Source: Hormiphora californensis
Taxonomy: Eukaryota; Ctenophora; Tentaculata; Cydippida; Pleurobrachiidae
Assembly: GCA_020137815.1 (NCBI GenBank)
Contig: CM035357.1
Span: forward strand, 3,754,496-3,818,495
Reading direction: 5' to 3'
Length of the DNA stretch: 64,000 nt
The position numbers and the translations under genes are program-made. Positions 32,913-53,296 of this stretch are shown piece by piece. How positions within the stretch are numbered: the stretch's first letter is position 1; every line of letters starts with the position of its first letter. The notes below the pieces were generated by a model. The model saw only the letters and a program-made list of their open reading frames with translations, had not been told where the DNA came from and searched no databases.

Positions 32913-34262
32913 TTCCGTATAATCATCGGTAAAAAAAAAGAAAAAGATTCAAATTAAAAAGTACTTAACAATAATATTATTGTCATATAACTATAAAAAG
33001 TGGGAGTAGGAGGGGTAGAGAGAGGGTTCAGGGGGGTTGAGAGGAGAGGTATGGTGGGCGGTGGTAGTGTGTGTATTATGGGTTGATGATGGTGTGAATT
33101 AGGTGAGAGAGATGATGATTGATATGTGAGGGGAAGACATGACCACGAAGGGAGGTTCTGTCTTGATCTGTTAGGCGGTCTCGAGCTGATTTGGTGCGGG
33201 TGCATTCATTCAGCATGTGCCACTCATCTTGGATGATTGGGTCGAAGAAAGGGAGGGCACGCAGAAGAGGTATAGACTCGGGTGAGGAGCAATCATCACA
33301 GAGGCGCTCAGATCTGTCAGTTTTGTTATGGCGTCCGGTTTCGATTTTTAGGCGGTGGGTACTCGTTCTTAACTTGATGAAGTCAGGTGCCGTCCTTCTT
33401 TCCAGGTAGTCCTCAAAGCCATGTCCGGTCTTGACACTGTTGTAGAATTCAAGCTTCCGGTTGCTGTGGCGAATATCGTCCCATTGGGTCCAAAACCAAT
33501 CTGAGATACGGGCCTGCACGAGTTGGGAGTTAGGGAGAAGTGTCTTCTGCGGGTGGTGGGCATTGGAGTCGAATATCTCGGAGGTCCTTAGGACACTTTG
33601 ATACCAGGGCAACTGTAGTCGCTTCTGTTCGTTATAGGCGTGTACGACTAGCTTGCTTTGGTTGTCGAGAGTGTTGCTCATGATACATAGTCTATTGTGG
33701 AAGTCCAGCAGGTGTTTGCTGTTTCTTACGGCCAGGGGGACTCTATCAGTGTCCCCGTAGAGTGGAGGTAGCGGTGTGTTTTTCCGAAGTCCTAGTAGCC
33801 ATCTCAGAAAGCTGGTTTGACATTTTTCTGTTTGGTCGTCCCAGATGTCCTTCGATGTAGTTTTCACATGCTTCCCGTTTAGAGATGTCTTGAGAAATCT
33901 TGTTTCGTGCAGCCAGATAGCTGATGCATACCCTGCTACAGGTGCTACCAGAGCATCAAATAGTTTTAGGGCCGCTTGCTTGGATATTGATCTGATATCC
34001 ACTATTCTTTTTATGGCGAAAATGCTCCGCATGCTCTTGATTCTCAGTTGTTTTTGGGCTTCTCGTAGGTTACCATTCACCGAGAAAGTCAAACCGAGAT
34101 ATTGATAGGTCTTGGTTGATGGGATGTGTGAGTCGCCGTAGAGAAAGCCGTTGGATTCTTTGAGTTTCCTCCCAGCTTGGTTAAAGACCATTATAGCCGT
34201 TTTTTCGGTGTTAACGGTAAGATCCCAATCAGAGCAGAACCGGTAGAGGGCATCGAGGAGTT
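32913..34262 (-). mobile_element. 5'-truncated LINE insertion with RT C-terminal coding region
   Basis: Coding runs from about 34260 to a stop at 33076. It begins inside the RT domain with LLDALYRFCSDWDLTVNTEK then TAIMVF, followed by YQYLGLTFSVNGNLREAQK, LFDALVAPVAGYASAIWL and a C-terminal C-x2-C...H-x4-C zinc-binding region (RLCDDC...HMLNEC). The catalytic YxDD part is missing. Unit A lacks this segment (compare 28755-28785), so it is an insertion in unit B or a loss in A. Its 5' edge abuts the heptamer satellite. Confidence 0.8.
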
Positions 34263-34274
34263 ATAGAGCACTAA

Positions 34275-35150
34275 AAAAGAATAGAGAATAGAGAATAGAG
34301 AATAGAGAATAGAGAATAGAGAATAGAGAATAGAGAATAGAGAATAGAGAATAGAGAATAGAGAATAGAGAATAGAGAATAGAGAATAGAGAATAGAGAA
34401 TAGAGAATAGAGAATAGAGAATAGAGAATAGAGAATAGAGAATAGAGAATAGAGAATAGAGAATAGAGAATAGAGAATAGAGAATAGAGAATAGAGAATA
34501 GAGAATAGAGAATAGAGAATAGAGAATAGAGAATAGAGAATAGAGAATAGAGAATAGAGAATAGAGAATAGAGAATAGAGAATAGAGAATAGAGAATAGA
34601 GAATAGAGAATAGAGAATAGAGAATAGAGAATAGAGAATAGAGAATAGAGAATAGAGAATAGAGAATAGAGAATAGAGAATAGAGAATAGAGAATAGAGA
34701 ATAGAGAATAGAGAATAGAGAATAGAGAATAGAGAATAGAGAATAGAGAATAGAGAATAGAGAATAGAGAATAGAGAATAGAGAATAGAGAATAGAGAAT
34801 AGAGAATAGAGAATAGAGAATAGAGAATAGAGAATAGAGAATAGAGAATAGAGAATAGAGAATAGAGAATAGAGAATAGAGAATAGAGAATAGAGAATAG
34901 AGAATAGAGAATAGAGAATAGAGAATAGAGAATAGAGAATAGAGAATAGAGAATAGAGAATAGAGAATAGAGAATAGAGAATAGAGAATAGAGAATAGAG
35001 AATAGAGAATAGAGAATAGAGAATAGAGAATAGAGAATAGAGAATAGAGAATAGAGAATAGAGAATAGAGAATAGAGAATAGAGAATAGAGAATAGAGAA
35101 TAGAGAATAGAGAATAGAGAATAGAGAATAGAGAATAGAGAATAGAGAAT
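34275..35150. repeat. AATAGAG heptamer satellite, array 2
   Basis: About 125 near-perfect copies of the same 7-bp unit as at 28782-29346, at the equivalent position of the duplicated segment. Flanks match (CACTAAAAA upstream; TTTCCTCG, CCCTAATTCA downstream). Confidence 0.97.
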
Positions 35151-35178
35151 CGACCATGTTTCCTCGTTCCCTAATTCA

Positions 35179-36506
35179 TAGTGTGGTAATATGGCGAAAA
35201 TTTTTCGGCATAATCGTTCTAAAGCTAATTCCACTTCTAGGGTACTCTATAGGGTCCCTAGAAACAACCCCTGAAGTTGTCGCAAGATCGGCGATGAATA
35301 ACTTGCCTTAATTGGGCCTAATTGGTTACAGGGTCCTTTCAGCATGAAGCCAAAACCATAAGTACCCTTAGAATAGGAGTAGAGACGAAACCGAGGGCAC
35401 TAAAGTGATCAGCGTCCTCGCATTAGTGGGGGTAGGTGCTGGAATTAAGTCTTTATCTCATCTGGTTAATTAGATAATTGGATAATTAGCTCTGCGCATA
35501 GCCGTTTTTGGTCATATGGCTATAGCCATGTTAGGAAAGGAGTAGAGACAAAACCGAGGGCACTAAAGTGGTCAGCGTCCTCGCATTAGTGGGGGTAGGT
35601 GCTGGAATTAAGTCTCTATCTCATTTGGTTAATTAGTTAATTGGATAATTAGATCTGCACATAGCCGTTTTCGGCCATGTGGCTATAGCCACTTAGGAAT
35701 GGTTTAGAGACATTTCACTGGTGCCATCTTGTAGACAATGGCCAAGTTATGGGGGGTCGACGTCGGACTTTTAAGCTCTATCTCCAACCGTTTAGCCGTT
35801 ATTTGGCTTTAAAGGTGCTCAAAATGAGCAAAAAACGGTAAAAAGCCCGATTTTGAGCACCTTAAAAACCAAATAACGGCTAAACGGTTGGAGATAGAGC
35901 TTAAAAGTCCGACGTCGACCCCCCATAACTTGGCCATTGTCTACAAGATGGCACCGGTGAAATGTCTCTTAACCATTCCTAAGTGGCTATAGCCATATGG
36001 CCGAAAACGGCTATGTGCAGATCTAATTATCCAATTAACTAATTAACCAAATGAGATAGAGATTTAATTCCAGCACCTACCCCCACTAATGCGAGGACGC
36101 TGACCACTTTAGAGCCCTCGGTTTTGTCTCTACTCCTTTCCTAACATGGCTATAGCCATATGACCAAAAACGGCTATGCGCAGAGCTAATTATCCAATTA
36201 TCTAATTAACCAGATGAGATAGAGACTTAATTCCAGCACCTACCCCCACTAATGCGAGGACGCTGATCACTTTAGTGCCCTCGGTTTCGTCTCTACTCCT
36301 ATTCTAAGGGTACTTATGGTTTTGGCTTCATGCTGAAAGCACCCTGTAACCAATTAGGCCCAATTAAGGCAAGTTATTCATCGCCGATCTTGCGACAACT
36401 TCAGGGGTTGTTTCTAGGGACCCTATAGAGTACCCTAGAAGTGGAATTAGCTTTAGAACGATTATGCCGAAAACTTGCCGGATTTCGACGTCATATGCCC
36501 GTACTA
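35179..36506. mobile_element. Palindromic foldback element, copy 2
   Basis: 1.33 kb whose arms (TTTTCGGCATAATCG... inward) meet near 35840. Comparing with unit A (CCTAATTCA joined directly to ATTGATATT at about 29370) defines the insertion: a 3-bp TCA duplication (35176-35178, 36507-36509) and imperfect ends TAGTGTGG / TAGTACGG. The core is shared with 17482-18821. No open reading frame of interest. Confidence 0.85.
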
Positions 36507-37600
36507 TCAATTGATATTTAATGTAATAATGTACATTGCATTGCAGCTAGTATATCGAGTGATATACATTTCCGCTTGTACTTATAGTACAACTACAACT
36601 AAGCTATTCTATTCTACTCAGATAAAAAGTTTCTACCAAGTTACTGCAATTGTGCCTGTAATCCGATCTCTAAAATAACACTGTGTTTGTCGAGCTACCT
36701 CAACCATTATAATATGCAGGCTACATTTCATTTCCTATCACGAGGCTTCTGATATTTCGTGTCTTGAGTTTACATATCGCCAGACTTTGAGCTCTATATA
36801 TGAAAACCCAAAACTCTTAGTTTTAAACTAGTTCCTAGCATGTGTACACATGCTAGGAACTAGTTTAAAACTAAGAGTGTGTGTGACATATTATGTACCT
36901 ACTGCAGCTATCTATTTTGAAGCTGAAAGTGCAAGACTTTCGACTTTCGTTTTTCCCTTGGGAGTTGGGCCCAATGCAATTGGGGATTTTATTTTCTTAT
37001 ATGTTATGGTTGCAGTTGTCTTTGGGTATACTGCAGTTATGCCTGATCCCTAGGTGAAGAGCTTTTTCTATGTGTTAGGATTGGTCGTTTCACATTTTAA
37101 CTTGTTCATTCATCCATGATATTATCATTTTATCATTTAATTGATAAAACTTCTAGGATTCTATAGTTTTGTCGTTTTAGCTACATTTCATCCTAGAAGT
37201 AGAACTTCGAAACATAAAATCGAATGTGTGTCCGCTAACTTAGCGAATTTATGTGGAGCCCATGTGGTTCCAAATACTACATTGCAAAAAGCGTCTATAA
37301 AGCGTTTTTAGCTACTAGTAGCTACGTTTCTGGTGCGTCTCGCACCGTGTATGGATCTATGGTTCGTTTAGGCAGCCTAAACTTTAGGCTACGTACGTTT
37401 TTAGACATCTCGTTCATGATATTACACGGTACGCCCGGTATAATACGACGTCGCGTCGCTTGATCGGACAATGAAAAAAGCCGAATTAGTGAAAAAATAT
37501 TTCACATGAGAATATATTCTCTTTATCTTGACTTGTTCAGGCGCCCTTCTTTATCTCTTGACTTGTTAATACCCACTTAATCTCATAACAAACAGCAGAC
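36507..37600. other. Docking-gene upstream region, unit B
   Basis: Near-copy of 29380-30341. It contains a perfect 66-bp palindrome (36813-36878) that is not present in unit A. No other gene is visible. Confidence 0.6.
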
Positions 37601-45490
<7,890 letters not shown>

Positions 45491-46307
45491 AAACTTTAGT
45501 AGACCATATTATAGTGAATAAATCTGTCAGAGCATTGGCCTGACCCTAATGACCCTTTTCTCATAACTGTGGTCAGAGCATTGGCCTGACAGGAATCAAT
45601 AGGACTGAAGACTCTTTTCTTTAACATTTTTACAATCAGTTGATTTTTTATAGAGTAATCTGCAGTGTTAATTTTACTGATCCTTCTGGACAAAAGCTAG
45701 GGAAACTCTTCGATTTTTTGACCGATTAATACTTAATTATAAGCGATGCAGTATGTACGAATGTACATAGCTTGAAAAAGTCAGTGAGATACATTTACAT
45801 TATTATTTTGATTTGAACAATCCAAAGAAAATTTTTGAATTCATATTATTTCGTTAACGTTGGACAAAGAAAACAAAAGAGAAAAAACAAAAGGAAAAAT
45901 GAGTCAGAGAGAACTGCAGCAGTTCCCTGTTCCATTTGAATGGGGAGCTGTGGGTAAACATCTATACTTGTACTTGCTCTTGTTTTGTTCAACAGCTGGC
46001 CTAGCAAGGCAAGCTTGCTTGAGCCAGATCATGTTGAAGTAAAGTGAGAGCTGTATATAACAGGGTACCTGACGTCCTGACGGTCTGTTCTTGAGCATAT
46101 TGTATAATAGGAGAGTGAGAGTCATTATAGCTCTCTCTCTCTCCACGGCCATTACACACCATGTCCTCTCACTTGCTGTGTTTAGTTTGCCTTTCTTAAT
46201 CCCTCTCTTTCTTTTCTTCACCTTTCTCTCTTTTTTATTCCCCACTTTCACCCCCTCTTTCCTTGTTTTTAGCTTCCACACTACCCTCCACACACCTCTC
46301 TATACGA

Positions 46308-46398
<91 letters not shown>

Positions 46399-46530
46399 AT
46401 CTATCTCTCTCTCTCTCTCGACTATAATAACGTGTACATGCTCGATCTGTTCTCCACTGCAGATCTGTAGTTTTGAGTCCTTTAACTCCTTTTCCAATCC
46501 TTTTGTATGGGGGGGGGGGATAGTTGGCTA
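45491..46530. other. Docking-gene 3' flank
   Basis: AATAAA signals overlap and follow the stop (45486-45491, about 45516). A GTCAGAGCATTGGCCTGAC motif is repeated at about 45526 and 45572, and resembles a pair of motifs around 60650-60705, so it is probably a small repeat. A (CT)n array covers about 46311-46418. No gene is seen. Confidence 0.55.
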
Positions 46531-47871
46531 CTAGATCCAAAAACCAAACAAGTTTGGTGGATAGCCGGGGCCGCAGAAATTAAAAAACGTTCGAAAGTTT
46601 TGATACACATGGAAAATTTTCCACACTTGTCTCAAGAGGGGTGTCGTCGAACGCTATCCAAAATTTGGTCACGTGCAGTAGGGTTCACCAGCCAAAAGTG
46701 TTAGCGAAATATCACACCAGATTGGAGGTGATGCAGAAACTTGACTTCCATTTCTCAAGATTCAAACGTGAAATGTCAAATCTTCAAAAGACTGTGTTCT
46801 CTTACAGTAGCTGGCAATGAATGAACCAATCAACAAACCTACTCGACTCATAACTTGCATTGATATTAATATTTCGGCAGGGAGATCTGAAAAGATAGGC
46901 TACAGTATATTGTATAGTTGATGAACAGTGAAATTTGTGGTAGTTCACTGTTCATCTTGTCCTGCCAGAAGAGAAAAAATTAATTCATCCCTCTGAGAGT
47001 CTATTAAAAATGGTGTAATAAAAATGTTATGGGCTTGGCTGAAAACCAAAACTATATTATAGTGCCTCAATATTGTAGTTGAGTAGATATAGCTAATTGG
47101 GGGACAAGGAGTGCCATTTTATCTTGTTTCTACATGCGAGAAGCAAAATATACACTGTTTTGTAGCATCATTTACTTGCCAGCGCTGACTTGTCTACCAT
47201 TAAGTCTGCTCTGGAGGAGACTTAACAAACCTCACTTTTCTCGATACTTGGGTGAGATATTGCGTGAACTATGACGTCATTGTCTCTTCAATTTGGCCCA
47301 AATCACGTGATTTTACCACGTGATTAGGGGGTTACGCAAGGTTTGTAGAGCTTGTGTAAAACTTCACTTACTACCCTCAATTTTCACTAAGCAATATTTC
47401 TAAAAAGTTTCGTCGACACAAACCGTGTGAAAATTAATTAGAAGGTGTGAAAGGAGAGTTACTCAACGTTTTTAACTGTGCTTAAAGTTTCGTCGAAGAG
47501 CCCCGGGGGTGCTGTTAAATTCGCGTTTCCATGATAGTCAGCCGTTCTTTCAAAATACAATATTATTCTCAGCATAATAATATAATATTATTCTGTAAAA
47601 CAGACTCTGGAACGAACCACTGTGAACAGTAAATATATGTGACATGTGTGGATCTGTATGTATGATAAATGATAATGTGGAATAAATTAATGGTTTGATC
47701 ATTGCACTAGTTTTCCTGGTGTATAGTTTGAAAAAGTTGTTAGTTATAATCATGGAAACGCGAATTTAATAGCACCCCAGGCCCCGAAAGTTCGTGTATC
47801 AAAACTTTCGCACGTTTTTTAATTTCTGCGGCCCCGGCTATCCACCAAACTTGTTTGGTTTTTGGATCTAG
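46531..47871. repeat. Inverted-end repeat next to the SLC22 duplication
   Basis: About 78 bp at 46531-46608 (CTAGATCCAAAAACCAAAC...) recurs inverted at 47794-47871, and once more at 56012-56090 in the mirrored arm. A second piece (GGGGTGCTGTTAAATTCGCG, about 47507) also repeats at 56100. The whole could be a 1.34-kb TIR element, but no target duplication was found. Confidence 0.5.
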
Positions 47872-48012
47872 TTGTTATGTTACATTAGATCCTTGGGCTA
47901 ATCCTTCCTGCACTGCATTCTGCAGTTATAGTATCAATCAGCGTTTTTGAACATTGCTCTTACAAGTTACTACTATTAGTTACTACTATTCTCAGTAAAT
48001 CGGTGTGCGACT

Positions 48013-50617
48013 TCACAAATCCTCCACAGCCAAGGGAGTGTTATCCAGCGGTAGAATCTTGTTGCCATGGTTACCATGGTATTGGTTGCCAAGGAGCCTC
48101 CGTTGCTTCACTTCTTCGGGTGAACTGGCGATTGGCTGCCCCAGGGTTTCCGGCAGGAGATAGGAACACACTGCCCCCAACAAACATAGACCAACCATGA
48201 TTGAAAATGAGGCGACGAAGCCCCCGGTAGCATCCACCAAGCTGCCGAATAGAAAGGGGCACGCCAAACCAAAGATCTTGGACGAGGAGGAGCACAGACC
48301 AATGACTGTTCCAGTGTGTGTACAGGGGGGTAGCTCAACATTCCACAATATTAATCCAGTGTAGACACCAGATACAAAGAATTGTGCCAAAATGCTCGCA
48401 ATGCTGGCGACTGTCCATCCATTGTTTCCCAGTGGGACAGCGCTTGTTGCTCCTCCAATGGCAAGGAGCAGGGCAGCGATGACAAAAGACCATGTCATGT
48501 ATCGCCGTCTACCTAAGACCCTCATTGCAGGCACGAATGTGATATTTGCAGCGATTTGGACGGCCATCGATAAGAAATACCCACTCGAAGTGACGGGAAC
48601 GATCTTATCCCACGCATAGTTGACCCCATAATAACACAAGTAGATGACGCACCACAATATTATCTGAGCAAGTGTTTCCAGGAACAGGATTTTATGTAAA
48701 ACTAAAGTTATCATTTGTTCCTTGATGCTAACTTTCTTTTGCTCGTTTTCCGAAACCGGCCTGATCCCTTGACTACTTTCGGGTTCACTGTCGAACCCCT
48801 TCCACTCTGTCTTGTTAATTTGTGCAATCCTCCGAAAAGAAGCCTCAGCCTGGGCCACCTTCCCCATTATTATGTCAGACCGTGGGGACTCAGGCAGGAA
48901 TACGATGGGTAGGTTGAATACCAAACAATAGGTGACGGTCACGTAGTAGGATTTTCTCCAATCAGAAACGAGACTCATGGCAACAAGTGGCACTATGCCG
49001 GCCGACAACATAGTCATTCCTATGGCTATTGTGGCTTCTCTGAACCTGAAAATAAAATACTCATTGGTTTCCAATAAACTGCTGCTGGCAGTGGCATATG
49101 CCGCAATAAATCATCCATCATATAATATTGTCAAGAAAATCAGCCACACGTCGACAAAAAACCCTAATTTCTATAAAATCAATTTGTAACACATCATATT
49201 TCTACACGGCAAATGGCAGAAAATTGGTCGATTCCCATTCATTTACACAAGGAAGTAATCATTTAAGTTACCTTGAGGGGATCAGGTCGGATGTAAGGAC
49301 ATATATGCCCATAAGTTCCAGATAAATCCCAAAGCCCTGTCCAAATCTAACTGCTAACAGTAGCGGGTAACCATTGCAAAACACTCCCCCAAAACTGGAC
49401 AATAAAACAACAGCGCTCCCACAAAGCACAGTCTTCTTGACCCCGAACAAGTCATACATTAATCCTCCCAAGAAAATACCGAACAGGCCTCCTCCGATGG
49501 GCATGGATGCCACCGTGTCCTTGATTAGGGGAGATGCACAGCACTATGTGGTCATGTCCGATAGGCTCGCGAGATTTAGTGATTTTGATAGAAAACGCGC
49601 AGTAGATGCTCAATTTTGACCAAGATCCAACCTCGTTGCGCGTTTTTACGTGTAAAACCAGCGCTGACAAGTGCTTTTTTAGCATAAATATCGCATTTAA
49701 TACATGACCGCATCGGACCGGTTGCGATGGAAAGGTTGCATAGTAATCTCTAGCCCCCTAGCTTTCTTTTGATACCAAAATTTAGGTTGCGCTTTGAACA
49801 GAAGCCAGTTTTTGGGCTATAGGATGAACTTTGATGCCATGCTGTCCAAAACCTGCCGCACTTTCAGCCAAGTTATGGGTAGCAAAATGATCTTTAGACG
49901 ATTACCTACAACTGCTACACAATTTCCAGGGTGTTTGACAGCACACGCAAGCGTGCACGCTCCCTGAAAGCGCCTAACAAAATCGCGCAAAACCCCTCAA
50001 AACGGAGGATTCCTATCGGACAAATGCGCGTTTTGACCACATAGTGCACAGGTGAGGTTGAAATCTAAGATGTAGGATGTGCGATGTGAATGGGGTACCC
50101 AGTAGAAATCAACGTCTTGTTTCCAGTCGGGCACGTTACACGGAGATTCAATGAAAGCCTGTAAAAACTCATGTTAGTTTTTAGCCACTACATATTATTA
50201 TTATTAGGAAAATTTTTCAACTGATTCACCTTGATATTTTTACACTCCAGAGATATGCATTTCCAATCAGTGGGGCTTTCTCCTAAAAGTGTAACACATT
50301 ATAGAATTACTGCTGTTATAGAATCCCAACGGTCAGGCATAATTAATGGGTTTGTTATATTCTAACCCTCCTTTACGTTTGTAGAATTCGGGCCGAACGG
50401 GTGTAGAAACAAAATAAAAGTCAGAAAACGGAAGAAATTATTTCCTCTGACCTCTCAGCTTGAATCATATAATGGTATACATACCTATAAACGAGACTGA
50501 GAAAACAACAACAAACTCAAGCAGTTGAGCTAAAAACGGAGACAACGCCAACAGGAGCCACCTTGGTCTCACACTCACACAGACCTCTTCGAGTGCTGTG
50601 GCAGCTAGACTTGGCAT
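48013..50617 (-). pseudogene. SLC22-like major facilitator transporter, left copy (interrupted)
   Basis: Minus-strand exons: 50485-50617 (MPSLAATALEEVCVSV and TM1), 50230-50282, 49272-50158 and 48013-49045. Without the insertion they would encode about 531 residues. Features of organic-ion transporters: extracellular loop with CNVPDW and DFNLTCASPLIKD, MYDLFGVKKTV (equivalent of the DRFGRR loop), FLPESPRSDIIMGK after TM6 and LPETLGQPI...EEVKQRR at the C-terminus; 12 membrane spans expected. Exon 3 is split by a 505-bp transposon (49542-50046) that introduces a stop 17 codons after entry, so the copy is probably null unless the insert is spliced out. Plasma-membrane uptake or efflux of organic ions is inferred from the family; substrate unknown. 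Confidence 0.85.
49542..50046. mobile_element. 505-bp element in left SLC22 exon 3
   Basis: Ends CACTATGTGGTCA...TGACCACATAGTG with a 5-bp duplication CACAG (49537-49541, 50047-50051). The right arm has the uninterrupted exon at this position (CTGTG once, 54343-54347), which fixes the boundaries. Superfamily unclear; no coding capacity seen. Confidence 0.9.
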
Positions 50618-50623
50618 CAGTAG

Positions 50624-50732
50624 CAGGAACCGACCGGATTAAGTAAACAACCAATCAGAACTCGTTATTTAGGTCACGTGACTGGTTATCAGCCAATCAG
50701 GGAACAGTATTTCCTGATTCGGTCGGTTCCTG
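50624..50732. mobile_element. hAT-like MITE family A, copy 2
   Basis: Same ends as 2833-2941; target duplication ATCAGTAG/ATCAGCAG (one mismatch). It lies 6 bp upstream of the left SLC22 start codon and is mirrored at 52319-52427. Confidence 0.9.
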
Positions 50733-50739
50733 ATCAGCA

Positions 50740-52310
50740 GTCACCTAGAAAACCAAATCTAAATGGAAGGATGGATTTTCCAATATATATTACATAGCTT
50801 TATACAGAATACAGGATACTGGATAGGCATATCGTCTAATGGATAATTGTGTGCAATTATACTCACTTGCTCGGTTCTATGAAATTCCACTAGATATATT
50901 GAGCCAGGTCAATTGCAAATAAGACAGCACACGTAAGCCGGAGGATGAGGTTTAAGAATTAAATTCACACTGCGGTGATGGACACTAGGATACTAGACTA
51001 CATGATGAATTGAGATAGCAGACTGGCTGACGCTAATCTTGATTGATGCTTATTGGGTGCCATATAGTTCTGATAAGAGCTGAGAAAGAGAAAAATATAA
51101 TGGAAAATTGATTCTAACATTTAGCTTATCCTGCATGATTTTGATCTTAGGCCTTTGCCGATGCTTATTGGGTGCTATATAGTTCAGATAAGAGAGGAAG
51201 ATATAATGGTGATAAAATAAATTCTAACGTGTAGCTGATCAGAGGGAGGATAAACTTCCCCCGAACTTTTTTGGCCCATTTTCACTGAAAATTTCAGGTT
51301 TTCGAATTTTCTAATTAGACATGTCATGTGATCTCTATCGAATCGTGAATAGATACGTGGCGACAAATCGGGGTGATAGGGGTGGGGAATCACATATCCT
51401 AAGAGCCCATAGTATCGATACATGACCTTTTACAACTAATCGAGTGATTGGGTAGAGTGGTAGAAAATCACACAGGTACCCAACCGAATCATCGAGTAAA
51501 CCAGTAGCCTCACGTATCGTCGATTCCAAGACGTATATCGATAATCTGACCTCATTAGACTTCAAGATCACGTATCGCAATCTCTACAGGCTACAGGTAT
51601 ACTCGATGATTCGGTTGGGTACCTGTGTGATTTTCTACCACTCTACCCAATCACTCGATTCGTTAAATAAGGTCATGTATCGATACTATGGGCTCTTAGG
51701 ACGTATGATATGTGATTCCCCACCCCGATTTGTCGCCACGTATCTATTCACGATTCGATAGAGATCACATGACATGTCTAATTAGAAAATTCGAAAACCT
51801 GAAATTTTCAGTGAAAATGGGCCAAAAAAGTTCGGGGGAAGTTTATCCTCCCTCTGATCAGCTACACGTTAGAATTTATTTTATCACCATTATATCTTCC
51901 TCTCTTATCTGAACTATATAGCACCCAATAAGCATCGGCAAAGGCCTAAGATCAAAATCATGCAGGATAAGCTACATGTTAGAATCAATTTTCCATTATA
52001 TTTTTCTCTTTCTCAGCTCTTATCAGAACTACATAGCACCCAATAAGCATCAATCAAGATTAGCATTAGTATGCTAGTTTCCATCACTACAGTGTGAATA
52101 AATTTTTAAACCTCATCCTCCAGCTTGTACGTGTGCTGTACGTGTGCTGTATCTGATGAATCTAGTGGAATTCCATAGAACCGAGCAAGTGAGTATAAAT
52201 ATTGCACACAATTATCCATTAGACGATATGCCTATCCTGTATTCTGTATAAAGCTATGTAATATATATTGGAAAATCCATCCTTCCATTTAGATTTGGTT
52301 TTCTAGGTGA
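50740..52310. other. Centre of the inverted duplication
   Basis: Divergent upstream regions of the two transporter genes, mirrored around about 51550. Only the ~96 bp between 51502 and 51597 is unpaired. No gene is seen. Confidence 0.7.
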
Positions 52311-52318
52311 CTGCTGAT

Positions 52319-52427
52319 CAGGAACCGACCGAATCAGGAAATACTGTTCCCTGATTGGCTGATAACCAGTCACGTGACCTAAATAACGAGTTCTGATTGG
52401 TTGTTTACTTAATCCGGTCGGTTCCTG
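52319..52427. mobile_element. hAT-like MITE family A, copy 3
   Basis: Mirror of 50624-50732, target duplication CTGCTGAT/CTACTGAT, ending 6 bp before the right SLC22 start codon. Its presence in both arms means it inserted before the inverted duplication formed. Confidence 0.9.
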
Positions 52428-52845
52428 CTACTGATGCCAAGTCTAGCTGCCACAGCACTCGAAGAGGTCTGTGTGAGTGTGAGACCAAGGTGGCTCCTGT
52501 TGGCGTTGTCTCCGTTTTTAGCTCAACTGCTTGAGTTTGTTGTTGTTTTCTCAGTCTCGTTTATAGGTATGTATACCATTATATGATTCAAGCTGAGAGG
52601 TCAGAGGAAATAATTTCTTCCGTTTTCTGACTTTTATTTTGTTTCTACACCCGTTCGGCCCGAATTCTACAAACGTAAAGGAGGGTTAGAATATAACAAA
52701 CCCATTAATTATGCCTGACCGTTGGGATTCTATAACAGCAGTAATTCTATAATGTGTTACACTTTTAGGAGAAAGCCCCACTGATTGGAAATGCATATCT
52801 CTGGAGTGTAAAAATATCAAGGTGAATCAGTTGAAAAATTTTCCT

Positions 52846-53170
52846 AACTAGCGCACCCATTGGGTGCGCCTGAAATAAGGGCTTTTTGATAACCCAACCG
52901 GCTTCGCCGGGTGTTTCTTTTCGCCCCTTTCAACGTCAATAAAACCGTTGCCATGGCAACTGAATTGGTAACTATGGGGACTGGCCTGTTAAAAGTCATT
53001 CGAAAATATTAACAAACTTCCACTGGAAGTTCCAAAAGTGTGAATGACAGCTAAATACAGCTTTGGGCACATAACATGTTTTATGAAGGAGCAGCCTGTC
53101 GCGTAGAAACGCACTGAACGAACGGCCATCACGACGTTCATCTCCAAATTATAATATAGATAATAATAAT
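52846..53170. other. Right-arm-only segment in SLC22 intron 2
   Basis: About 320 bp starting GCGCACCCATTGGGTGCGCC (a perfect hairpin) with no counterpart at 50190-50210 of the left arm. Probably an insertion; ends are in AT-rich sequence and no target duplication is certain. Confidence 0.6.
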
Positions 53171-53296
53171 ATGTAGTGGCTAAAAACTAACATGAGTTTT
53201 TACAGGCTTTCATTGAATCTCCGTGTAACGTGCCCTACTGGAAACAAGACGTTGATTTCTACTGGGTACCTCGTTCACATCGCACATCCTACATCT

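Noticed and set aside
34191-35234. 347-codon ILYSLFS-repeat protein (also 28771-29403)
   Set aside because: Pure translation of the AATAGAG satellite, whose 7-bp unit lacks stops; no start context or splice support.
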